This document shows positions 1-6,199 of a stretch of 6,199 bases of DNA, in pieces (the first letter of the stretch is position 1; each line of letters begins with the position of its first letter). The DNA is from Flavobacteriaceae bacterium (GTDB lineage Bacteria; Bacteroidota; Bacteroidia; Flavobacteriales; Flavobacteriaceae), in assembly GCA_015489265.1 (NCBI GenBank), contig WFZY01000052.1, forward strand, positions 1 to 6,199, read 5' to 3'. The notes under the pieces were generated by a model that was given only the letters and a program-made list of their open reading frames with translations, was not told the DNA's origin and made no database searches. The position numbers and the translations under genes were made by a program.

Positions 1-1
1 T

Positions 2-481
2 GAAAACGAGACTTTTAAGGCAAATCCGCAACACCAACCGGATTTGTCACCCTATACTTATGTGGTCGAACGCCAACTCAAACCCGAAGCCCGAAAAGAT
101 ATTCCACCACTATTGAAAGAATTGGATATTCAACCAACCGCTATGATTGATATTTCCGACGGCTTATCATCCGAAATTTTGCATATCACACAACAATCGG
201 ATGTCGGCGCGCAAATTTATGCCGAAAAAATTCCTATTGACCCGCAAACCGTTTTAACTGCCGAAGAGTTTAATATTAGTGAGCTCACTGCTGCACTTAA
301 CGGTGGTGAAGACTACGAATTGCTGATGACGATCAGTCAAAAAGATTACGAAAAGATTAAGTACCGTAAAGAATTTACCATAATCGGGCATATCACCGAA
401 GACAAAGGTGCCTACCTGATTACACAAGACCATCAAAAAATTGCCCTGAAAGCCCAAGGTTGGAATGCTTTAAAGGATTAG
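2..481 (+). CDS. thiL: Thiamine-monophosphate kinase, C-terminal part (cut by left edge)
   Basis: ThiL phosphorylates thiamine monophosphate with ATP to give thiamine diphosphate, the last step of thiamine cofactor synthesis in the cytoplasm. The frame is open from base 2, giving 159 visible residues of a protein that is usually about 340 long, so roughly the C-terminal half is present. The visible part starts with the NPQHQPDL stretch, followed by RQLKPEAR, then MIDISDGLSSEI, where the aspartates belong to the metal/phosphate-binding site of the AIRS/ThiL fold. NGGEDYELL follows, the hallmark motif of the C-terminal domain, and the protein closes with GWNAL near the TAG stop, in place of the common GWDHF-like ending. 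The TTG at base 44 is only an internal codon; the real start is outside the window. The style of the sequence is that of Bacteroidota ThiL. The next gene follows on the same strand after 79 bp. Identification is by recognised motifs, not by a search. Confidence 0.93.
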   Translation, partial: ENETFKANPQHQPDLSPYTYVVERQLKPEARKDIPPLLKELDIQPTAMIDISDGLSSEILHITQQSDVGAQIYAEKIPIDPQTVLTAEEFNISELTAALNGGEDYELLMTISQKDYEKIKYRKEFTIIGHITEDKGAYLITQDHQKIALKAQGWNALKD

Positions 482-497
482 TTTGTCTGCTTTTTTC

Positions 498-505
498 TAT
501 CTTTG
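498..505 (+). promoter_or_regulatory. Possible Bacteroidota -7 promoter element before the polyprenyl synthase gene
   Basis: The bases TATCTTTG match the Bacteroidota sigma-ABfr -7 consensus TAnnTTTG exactly. They sit in the 79-bp gap between thiL and the polyprenyl synthase gene, which would give a leader of about 50 bases before the ATG at 561. Against it, I find no TTG (-33 element) at the usual distance of about 19 to 21 bases upstream. An 8-base match in AT-rich DNA can also arise by chance. Confidence 0.33.
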
Positions 506-560
506 TGCTGCAATATATAATAACGATATACTTACACATACCTATCATTAGACAAAATAA

Positions 561-1535
561 ATGAAAATTGTAGAAAAAATAAAAGCCCCCATCATCGGTG
601 AAATGGAAATTTTTGAAAAGAAATTTCGTCAATCGATGAAAACACAAGTCGTGTTACTCAACCGGATTACGGCTTTTATCGTTTCACGCAAGGGCAAGCA
701 GATGCGCCCGATGTTTATTTTTTTAACCGCCAAAATGCTTAAAGGTCAAGTAAGTGACCGTACCTATCGCGGGGCGAGTGTAGTCGAATTGATTCATACG
801 GCAACATTGGTGCACGACGATGTCGTCGATGAAAGTGATTACCGGCGCGGTTTTTTTTCTATCAATGCTTTATGGAAAAATAAAATTGCTGTTTTAGTCG
901 GCGATTTTCTCTTATCCCGCGGGTTATTATTGTCGATTGATAACGGTGATTTTGATTTATTGCGTATTATTTCCGTAGCAGTCAAAGAAATGAGCGAAGG
1001 CGAACTTTTACAGATAGAAAAAGCCCGAAAATTGGATATTACCGAAGCTGTCTATTATGAAATCATTCGTCAAAAAACAGCAACATTAATTGCCGCTTGC
1101 ACGGCTATGGGTGCTGCTTCAGTTGGCAGTGACGAAGCAACAATTAAAGATTTGCATCGATTCGGTGAACTGGTCGGGATGGCATTTCAAATCAAAGACG
1201 ATTTGTTTGACTATTCCAGCGGTGGTATCGGCAAACCGGTTGGTATTGACATCAAGGAACAAAAAATGACTTTACCGCTAATTTATACGCTCAATACCGT
1301 TGATGCCAAAACCAAAAAATGGATTATAAACATCGTTAAAAAGCATCATAAAAATAAAAAGAAGGTTAAAGAACTCATTAAATTTGTCAAAACCCACGGC
1401 GGAATTGAATATACCATTAACAAAATGAAAGCATTTCAACAGGAAGCCCTTGAAATTTTGGAAAAATACCCCGATAATCCCGCCAAAGACAGTTTAAAAT
1501 TAATGGTAAACTATGTTATTGAGCGGAAGAAGTAA
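561..1535 (+). CDS. Long-chain trans-polyprenyl diphosphate synthase (polyprenyl synthetase family)
   Basis: This prenyl transferase adds isopentenyl diphosphate units to an allylic diphosphate to make an all-trans polyprenyl chain, most likely the menaquinone side chain. The 324 residues match the usual length of the octaprenyl/heptaprenyl synthase group (IspB-like). Visible motifs in order are GKQMRP (about 45-50, IPP binding), ELIHTATLVHDD leading into the first aspartate-rich motif DDVVD (86-90), RRG at 95-97, KT at 172-173, FQIKDD with the second aspartate-rich motif DDLFD (213-217), and GKP at 224-226. Both Mg-binding motifs are intact, so it should be active. The residue five before the first motif is Ala81, a small residue as in long-chain enzymes and not the aromatic seen in short-chain ones; this is an inference about product length. 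The ATG at 561 follows an A-rich stretch with no Shine-Dalgarno. It ends 12 bp from the oppositely oriented ATPase gene. Confidence 0.93.
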   Translation: MKIVEKIKAPIIGEMEIFEKKFRQSMKTQVVLLNRITAFIVSRKGKQMRPMFIFLTAKMLKGQVSDRTYRGASVVELIHTATLVHDDVVDESDYRRGFFSINALWKNKIAVLVGDFLLSRGLLLSIDNGDFDLLRIISVAVKEMSEGELLQIEKARKLDITEAVYYEIIRQKTATLIAACTAMGAASVGSDEATIKDLHRFGELVGMAFQIKDDLFDYSSGGIGKPVGIDIKEQKMTLPLIYTLNTVDAKTKKWIINIVKKHHKNKKKVKELIKFVKTHGGIEYTINKMKAFQQEALEILEKYPDNPAKDSLKLMVNYVIERKK

Positions 1536-1547
1536 ATTGTTTCTTAA

Positions 1548-2459
1548 TTACAGTTCAACAAATCCATCCAATTTCGCAATATAACCGGTTAAACTGTTTA
1601 AGCCGATAAGCGGCTCATCATTTTGTGGTAGAATTTGTAATCCGTAGTCCGGATACCTGCTTTTGATACCTGAAATATCAAAACCGTTATAATACTTGTT
1701 GAGAAAAATATTGTTGATACCAATATGAAAATTTTCCAGTTTTTTGACAATTAATTGCGACTCGTTAAAGGATAGTTTATCTGTGTTTAACACCAAATTC
1801 AATATCGTTTTTGAAGGATCTTTAAACACCGATTGTATCTGTTCGTACAATTGTATTTGTTGTAGCAGTTTGCTTTTAATTTTATCGGTTTCCAATTCTT
1901 TTTTACCAAATTTTACACGGGACACAATTTCTTTTTTATCTAATATTTTTTGACGTAATTGTAAGAGATTGTTCAGCCAAATCAAAGACAAATCCGGCAG
2001 GGTCAAAAATTTTAAGGTTAAAGCTGTTGGGGGCATATCAAAAATGATATAAGAGGCATCACCGGCTTTTTGACGAATGTTTTGATAAGCCAACAGCAAG
2101 GCATACTCTTCAATTCCGGGGGAAAATTTGAGTATATCCAAATATTTTTCCAAATTGAAAGCAGTCAAGTATGAATAGGTGCGCTTGACTTGGTTTTGCA
2201 TGTCTTCCAAATATTTGTTGACCCATTTATTGGTATCTACTTCAATTACAGATAGATAATCGTTGACGGCGTATGGTTTTTCAGAGAAACGGCGTTCAAA
2301 TATATCACTCTGATTGTGCGCCGGATCCATAGATACCAACAAGGTTTTTTGATTATTTTGTGCTAACTTTAAGCTCGTTAAAGCGGAAGAGGTCGATTTG
2401 CCAACCCCGCCTTTACCTAGAAAAAATACATTTTTAGGATATGTTATTTGGTCTTTCAT
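1548..2459 (-). CDS. ArsA/Get3-type ATPase, single domain, without cysteines
   Basis: This is a cytoplasmic P-loop ATPase of the SIMIBI class, in the ArsA/Get3 (TRC40) family, 303 residues with one ATPase domain. Motifs seen are the deviant Walker A GKGGVGKST at 15-23 with its extra signature lysine (Lys16), switch I DPAHN at 45-49, the family motif SPGIEEY at 113-119, and switch II DMPPTALT at 141-148, followed by LKFLTLP as in ArsA. NTDKLSFNES at about 225-234 resembles the ArsA 'PEKLSIxET' segment. Such proteins normally act as dimers that couple ATP hydrolysis to a membrane partner. There is no cysteine anywhere, so the arsenite-binding thiols of ArsA and the CxxC zinc site of Get3 are both absent; arsenical resistance is therefore unlikely and no arsenic gene is nearby. 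It is the last gene of a cluster, 30 bp after the 96-residue gene. Family assignment is firm; the substrate or client is unknown. Confidence 0.9.
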   Translation of the reverse strand: MKDQITYPKNVFFLGKGGVGKSTSSALTSLKLAQNNQKTLLVSMDPAHNQSDIFERRFSEKPYAVNDYLSVIEVDTNKWVNKYLEDMQNQVKRTYSYLTAFNLEKYLDILKFSPGIEEYALLLAYQNIRQKAGDASYIIFDMPPTALTLKFLTLPDLSLIWLNNLLQLRQKILDKKEIVSRVKFGKKELETDKIKSKLLQQIQLYEQIQSVFKDPSKTILNLVLNTDKLSFNESQLIVKKLENFHIGINNIFLNKYYNGFDISGIKSRYPDYGLQILPQNDEPLIGLNSLTGYIAKLDGFVEL

Positions 2460-2489
2460 TCGTGATTAAGCAGGTTTAAAAATTGATGA

Positions 2490-2780
2490 TTAAATAACTT
2501 CAAAAACCGAAAACAAATTGGATATCGGTTCATTAGCCATATCGACCTTATTGAGCATAATGTCTAAATGTGCTTCCATTTCCGGCAATAAATCAAGGGT
2601 AATTTGCATCGGGGGTGCCGGCAATCCTATAAACGAGCCGAGTACCAAAAGTGAAAAGATATTTTCCATTTCGCCCAGTTCAAATTCAATAGATTCTACA
2701 GCTGTTTCACGGGTGACTGCTTCATACAATTGCCAGTTTTTTTTAATAGAACGAAGTATTTTATCGATCAAAGCATTCAT
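2490..2780 (-). CDS. Small conserved-looking protein of unknown function, paired with the ArsA-like ATPase
   Basis: I do not recognise a named family for this 96-residue protein. It starts with a basic amphipathic stretch (Lys7, Arg10, Lys13, Lys14), continues with an acidic part rich in glutamate (29-39), then a short hydrophobic core at about 41-57 containing LVLGSFIGLPAPP. The core ends in a proline pair and is followed by TLDLLPEMEAHLDIML, probably a helix. The core is short and proline-containing for a transmembrane helix, so a soluble protein or a peripheral membrane contact is more likely. There is no signal peptide and no cysteine. The ATG at 2780 comes 12 bp after the stop of the membrane-protein gene, and the ATPase start follows 30 bp after its own stop, so the three are almost certainly co-transcribed. 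The context suggests a partner, adaptor or client of the ATPase; that is inference. It is a real gene by codon pattern and spacing. Confidence 0.8.
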   Translation of the reverse strand: MNALIDKILRSIKKNWQLYEAVTRETAVESIEFELGEMENIFSLLVLGSFIGLPAPPMQITLDLLPEMEAHLDIMLNKVDMANEPISNLFSVFEVI

Positions 2781-2792
2781 TATTTATAAATT

Positions 2793-3233
2793 TTATTTTA
2801 TTCTAAAAATTTTCATTTCAAATATAATCTTTTTATTGGAAGGATAATAATAATACAAAGCATATAACGAAAATAAGAAAATTAAAATATGCGTTCTTTC
2901 AGATAAATGTAATGCTATGGACAGAATCAAAAAATATGGGGCAATAAGAGCTATTTTAATGATGTTTTTTTCAAAATTAATAAATGTTTCTGTTGAAATT
3001 TTTTTAGCATCTTTCAAACCGGATATAAAATAACTACGGTAAAATACAGGTAAAGCCAATCCGAAAATGCCGGATAAGCTTACAAGTATTACAGACAAGG
3101 TTCTATTATTGTAATGGGAAGTTGAATGTTGAAAAAATACCATTATCCATGTTAGAATGATTAAAAAAGCTGCTATAGCTGTTTGTTTAAAATAGAGGTT
3201 AAGTAATGTTTTTCTTATTTTTTGTAACATCAT
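2793..3233 (-). CDS. Small four-helix integral membrane protein of unknown function
   Basis: The product of about 146 residues has four hydrophobic stretches long enough to cross the membrane, at roughly 17-34, 45-64, 91-109 and 114-130. A polar stretch with KDAKK and ETFINFEKN separates helices 2 and 3, and a basic tail ends in KIFRIK. The loop positive charges favour a cytoplasmic N-terminus, C-terminus and central loop. There is no signal peptide and I recognise no family. A GTG at 3245 would add four residues (150 in all), but it lies only about 5 bases beyond the upstream terminator's T-rich tail, and two ATGs follow at 3233 and 3230. I prefer 3233. The 96-residue gene starts 12 bp after the stop, so this is the first gene of the ATPase cluster. 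It could be the membrane anchor or receptor for that ATPase, by analogy with ArsB or the Get receptors, though no sequence similarity to those is apparent. Confidence 0.8.
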   Translation of the reverse strand: MMLQKIRKTLLNLYFKQTAIAAFLIILTWIMVFFQHSTSHYNNRTLSVILVSLSGIFGLALPVFYRSYFISGLKDAKKISTETFINFEKNIIKIALIAPYFLILSIALHLSERTHILIFLFSLYALYYYYPSNKKIIFEMKIFRIK

Positions 3234-3250
3234 AATATTGTTCACTAAAT

Positions 3251-3298
3251 AAAATACTACCCATTACTCTGTAAATTTTCACAAAGTAATAGGTAGTA
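3251..3298 (-). terminator. Intrinsic terminator after the CstA gene
   Basis: Two 18-base arms (3281-3298 and 3255-3272) can pair around an 8-base loop (3273-3280). On the - strand RNA all 18 positions pair, two of them as G-U; on the + strand the same two positions would be A-C mismatches. The stem is followed on the - strand by TTTTATTT (from 3254 downwards). It starts 20 bases after the CstA stop codon, as expected for a terminator. The wobble pairs and the T-rich tail both show it works in the - direction. Any transcription of the downstream cluster from the porin/CstA promoter would have to read through it. Confidence 0.8.
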
Positions 3299-3317
3299 AT
3301 AAAGTTAAAATTATAAA

Positions 3318-5045
3318 CTATTTGACTTCTTCAACTAATTTTTTTTCGTCATATTTCGTACTAAACAGTTTTTTTCCGCCATCAATGGCTACCCAAATCA
3401 TGGCTATAAATATGATACCGTTTAATATTTCTAAAAGCAGATTATGTTTATCCATAAAACGGGTTTGGTTTAAAATAACTGCCCACATAGAAACGACTAA
3501 CATAAAGACTGCCGGCAGAAAACTCACCAGCCATCCCCATTTAGAACGACCTTTCAAATAAATAGAAACAACCAGTAAAGCCAAGGCAGCCAAGGTCTGG
3601 TTAGTTGCACCAAATAAGGGCCACAATGCCAAAGCACCTTTACCGTCAGCACCTGAAGAGAAAATTAATATCAAAGCCATTAAAATAACAAATCCTGTAG
3701 CAACATGTTTGTTTTTAAAAGTTTTAGGAAATGTTTCACTGACTAAATAACGTTGCACCCGGGTGGCAGTATCTAAAGTCGTACCGGCAAATGAAGCTAC
3801 AAAAACCCCCATAATGGTCATGGCAATACCTTTAGGGATACCTAAAAACTGAATCATATTGGCAGAACCTTCAACAAAGGCACCGACTTTTGAACTTAAA
3901 CCGCCGGCAGCTGCCCAAGATGCATAGTGATGCGTCCAAGCTTCAACACCGGTTAAAATATGACCATCTTTTGCTAAATAGCCCATGCCGATACCGGCAG
4001 TGGTAGCAATAATAACCAAAGTAGCTAATGATCCTTCCATTAACATAGAACCATATCCTACAAATAAAGAGTCTGTTTCTTGTCGTACTTGTTTAGACGA
4101 TGTTCCGGACGAAACCAAAGCGTGAAAACCTGAAATAGCCCCACAAGCAATGGTAATAAATAAGAATGGCCATAAAGGTGGCGTGCCTTCGGGATGTGGT
4201 CTGACAGCAGGCGCTACAATATGTAAATCACCTGATAAGCCCGAAACCAAAACGCCCAAAACCAATAGTGCTAAAGCAATAACCAACTCATGTGAATTGA
4301 TGTAATCTCGCGGTTGCAACAGCGTTGTTACCGGCAAAACGGAAGCTATGTAAGCATAAATTAATAGGATAATTGACCAAACGGCAATAGGTGACAAACC
4401 TAAAACAGAAGGCATTTTAAGGGGCATATAAGCACCCCAAACCACGGTCAAATACATGATTAGAACTGCTACGATAGACCAGATAGCCAAATTAGCACCT
4501 TTTTTATAAACTATATGTCCTAAATAGACGGCAATCGGTATTTCCAACCATACCGGCAATACAGATTGCGGATACATTTTGAACAAAATAGCAATTACCA
4601 AACCGAATATGGACACAATAATCCATAATTCTAGGAAAATGATAAAAAACAAGAAAAATTTAGTTCGTGTATTGATAAATTTTCCGGTAATTTCAGAAAG
4701 TGATTTACCTTGGTTACGCATTGATAAAATCAAAGTACCGAAATCATGAGCAGCTCCCATAACAATAGAACCTACAAAAACCCAAATCAATGCCGGTAAC
4801 CAACCCCAGATTACGGCAATAGCAGGTCCGACTATAGGTCCGGTACCGGCTATAGAAGCAAAATGGTGTCCGAAAATAACTTCTTTTTTAGTCGGGACAA
4901 AATCTACCCCGTCTTCAAACTCTACTGCCGGAACAGGATTGTTATTACTCAATTTAAAAATTTTATTTCCAATGTATTTGCCATAAATTTGATACATGGC
5001 TAAATACCCACCGAAAACTACTAGCATTATTAATACTGATTCCAT
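3318..5045 (-). CDS. cstA: CstA-family carbon starvation protein (inner-membrane peptide/pyruvate transporter)
   Basis: CstA-family proteins are multi-helix inner-membrane carriers; the E. coli members CstA and BtsT take up peptides and/or pyruvate when carbon is scarce. The family signatures are clear: FGHHFASIAGTGPIVGPAIA at 58-77, MGAAHDFGTL at 96-105, SGFHALVSSGTSSKQ at 305-319, FAGTTLDTATRVQRY at 419-433, and WPLFGATNQTLAALAL at 475-490. I see well over ten hydrophobic helices along the protein. At 575 residues it is shorter than the roughly 700-residue E. coli proteins and fits the shorter form common in other phyla; nothing looks truncated. The ATG at 5045 lies 32 bp after the porin stop with no hairpin between, so the two are probably co-transcribed. 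A terminator follows. The small YbdD/YjiX gene that follows cstA and btsT in E. coli is not seen here. Substrate is not determined from sequence. Confidence 0.93.
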   Translation of the reverse strand: MESVLIMLVVFGGYLAMYQIYGKYIGNKIFKLSNNNPVPAVEFEDGVDFVPTKKEVIFGHHFASIAGTGPIVGPAIAVIWGWLPALIWVFVGSIVMGAAHDFGTLILSMRNQGKSLSEITGKFINTRTKFFLFFIIFLELWIIVSIFGLVIAILFKMYPQSVLPVWLEIPIAVYLGHIVYKKGANLAIWSIVAVLIMYLTVVWGAYMPLKMPSVLGLSPIAVWSIILLIYAYIASVLPVTTLLQPRDYINSHELVIALALLVLGVLVSGLSGDLHIVAPAVRPHPEGTPPLWPFLFITIACGAISGFHALVSSGTSSKQVRQETDSLFVGYGSMLMEGSLATLVIIATTAGIGMGYLAKDGHILTGVEAWTHHYASWAAAGGLSSKVGAFVEGSANMIQFLGIPKGIAMTIMGVFVASFAGTTLDTATRVQRYLVSETFPKTFKNKHVATGFVILMALILIFSSGADGKGALALWPLFGATNQTLAALALLVVSIYLKGRSKWGWLVSFLPAVFMLVVSMWAVILNQTRFMDKHNLLLEILNGIIFIAMIWVAIDGGKKLFSTKYDEKKLVEEVK

Positions 5046-5077
5046 AATATATATTTTAGATTAGTAGATAGTTATGA

Positions 5078-6199
5078 TTAAAATTTGTATAAGGCACTAA
5101 ATGAATATTGGTTACCATCAGCCGTTTTATCATTACCGTCATAATAGCCGAGTTTGCTGTGTAGCCACTCAACACCAAGCGTAACAGCTCCTAATTTATA
5201 ATCAATCATAAAGTTTGATAAAGTGTGTTCGCTTCTGCTAAGTCCCAGTTTAACCACATCGTCATGATTTACTTTTTCTTTGCCTAAGAAACCATAAACG
5301 CCTATTTTTTTATCAAAAACATATCCGGCTTGTACCCAGTAACCCAATGAACGCAAATCATCGGTTGTACCTTGGAATTGGGTGATACCCCCAAATTGTT
5401 GTCCAATGTTTTTACCGGAATACAAATTACCTTGTAGCAAGAAACCGTTATGGTGGAATTTAGCTCCGACTTCAAAAGCGGTTCCTGTCAATTTATTGCT
5501 AGCAGTAGTATCGATTGCTGCCAATTCTTTTTGATCATAATGTGCCACTAAATAAGCACTCCAAGATTTGGCTGTAAAGTTTAATTTGGTTTCCATTTGC
5601 GGTGTACCTGCATTTCCGGCATTCATAAAATTGTTGTTGTTGCCTGGACCAGTCCATGAGTTAGCAAACAAAGCAGCATCGAGTCTAATTTTAACATCAC
5701 TGGATTTGTCACTCAAACCTTGGTACAGATAAATACCGGGGAACCGCCAACCGACAAAGCCGGCATTACCATAACCCAAAGGAAAGGCAATATGCGATAC
5801 GGAAACAGGTACATTTCCAAACATAGGTGTCCATGCTTGTCCCATACGGATACGTGTTTGGTTATGAACAAAATCTAAATAAGCCAAACGTAATCGGGGA
5901 GTGGGCATTTGTGGTGAAAAAACGCCTCCACCGACATTTCCGCCAAAAAAGTCAGCTTCTAAAACACCACCGAGTTTCCAATCTTTGGCAATTTCAGGTC
6001 CGTTAAAGACTAGTGTCAATCTCGAATTCCGTACATCAAAGCCGTAAAAACTTTTGTTGCTTGATGCAGCCGGAGGTAATACCCATTCGGCTTTTTGACC
6101 GTTGCCAAAAGCAAACTTTTGGTCTTGCATAAAAAAGGTTTGACTGATAAAACCTTTAATTTTAATGGTTTCTTTACCGCCCGGCACAACATTTTGAGC
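5078..6199 (-). CDS. Outer-membrane beta-barrel porin-like protein, DcaP-like (5' end beyond right edge)
   Basis: This frame is open to the right edge and gives 373 visible residues starting AQNVVPGG. That looks like the first residues of a mature protein just after a signal-peptidase site, so only the signal peptide and start codon are missing; the GTG at 6187 is an internal Val codon. The protein is rich in alternating polar/aromatic strands and Gly/Asn loops and ends in YKF, the C-terminal aromatic typical of outer-membrane barrels. Numbered from the edge, RNSRL (57-61), EADFFGG (81-87), RLRLAYLDF (102-110) and GQAWTPMF (120-127) follow the pattern of DcaP-type porins; this subfamily call is tentative. 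It contains no TonB box or plug region in the visible part, so it is not a SusC/TonB receptor. Being 32 bp upstream of cstA suggests it admits the substrate that CstA then imports, which is inference. Confidence 0.82.
   Translation of the reverse strand, partial: AQNVVPGGKETIKIKGFISQTFFMQDQKFAFGNGQKAEWVLPPAASSNKSFYGFDVRNSRLTLVFNGPEIAKDWKLGGVLEADFFGGNVGGGVFSPQMPTPRLRLAYLDFVHNQTRIRMGQAWTPMFGNVPVSVSHIAFPLGYGNAGFVGWRFPGIYLYQGLSDKSSDVKIRLDAALFANSWTGPGNNNNFMNAGNAGTPQMETKLNFTAKSWSAYLVAHYDQKELAAIDTTASNKLTGTAFEVGAKFHHNGFLLQGNLYSGKNIGQQFGGITQFQGTTDDLRSLGYWVQAGYVFDKKIGVYGFLGKEKVNHDDVVKLGLSRSEHTLSNFMIDYKLGAVTLGVEWLHSKLGYYDGNDKTADGNQYSFSALYKF

Noticed and set aside
482..497. T-rich run after thiL as a terminator
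   Set aside because: There is no stable stem before the T6 tract, only a tiny CCAA/TTGG repeat with a two-base loop well upstream.
1601..1615. Short hairpin AGCCG-ataag-CGGCT, followed by catcatttt on the + strand, as a terminator for the polyprenyl synthase gene
   Set aside because: The stem is only 5 bp, the T tract is short and displaced, and it lies in the coding region of the ATPase, where the bases are explained by codons.
1548..2459. Arsenical resistance (arsA) as the function of the ATPase
   Set aside because: There are no cysteines for metalloid binding, only one ATPase domain, and no arsR, arsB, arsC or arsD nearby.
2819..2826. TATATTTG on the - strand, an exact match to the Bacteroidota -7 box, before the 96-residue gene
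   Set aside because: No TTG lies at the right distance upstream, it sits in very AT-rich DNA at the end of a coding region, and such matches are expected by chance.
2518..2847. Open frame of about 109 codons on the + strand, antisense to the 96-residue gene
   Set aside because: It is a mirror of the coding strand: the opposite frame has a convincing protein, operon spacing and a normal start, while this one has low-complexity residues and no family features.
6185..6187. GTG at 6187 as the start of the porin gene
   Set aside because: The frame stays open to the window edge, and the residues before it (AQNV) look like the beginning of the mature protein after signal cleavage.

Overview
The window looks like chromosomal DNA of a Bacteroidota (Bacteroidetes) bacterium, probably of the Bacteroidales/Marinilabiliales kind. 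This rests on the style of the thiL and polyprenyl synthase proteins, the moderate GC content (about 40% by eye), and AT-rich start regions with no Shine-Dalgarno sequence before any gene. The species cannot be named from the sequence.

Layout. Two genes lie on the + strand at the left: the C-terminal part of thiL (thiamine-monophosphate kinase, cut by the left edge) and a complete long-chain trans-polyprenyl diphosphate synthase, probably for the menaquinone side chain. Everything from 1548 to the right edge is on the - strand. In order of transcription, starting at the right edge, it is: an outer-membrane beta-barrel porin-like protein (its start and signal peptide lie beyond the edge), a CstA-family carbon-starvation transporter 32 bp later, a strong hairpin terminator, then a tight three-gene cluster. 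That cluster encodes a small four-helix membrane protein, a 96-residue protein of unknown function, and an ArsA/Get3-type ATPase. The two strands converge between the polyprenyl synthase and the ATPase with only 12 bp between stop codons. No gap exceeds 80 bp, and I see no RNA genes, mobile elements, CRISPR arrays or phage genes.

How the genes may work together. The porin and CstA form a plausible uptake pair: outer-membrane passage followed by inner-membrane import of a small nutrient such as peptides or pyruvate. The most interesting part is the membrane protein / small protein / ATPase cluster directly downstream. The ATPase has all the nucleotide-binding motifs of the ArsA/Get3 family but no cysteine at all, so it can neither bind arsenite through thiols nor hold the Get3 zinc site. 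It is translated right after two unrecognised small proteins that could be its partners. I infer, without proof, a membrane-linked ATPase module that may serve the adjacent transporter.
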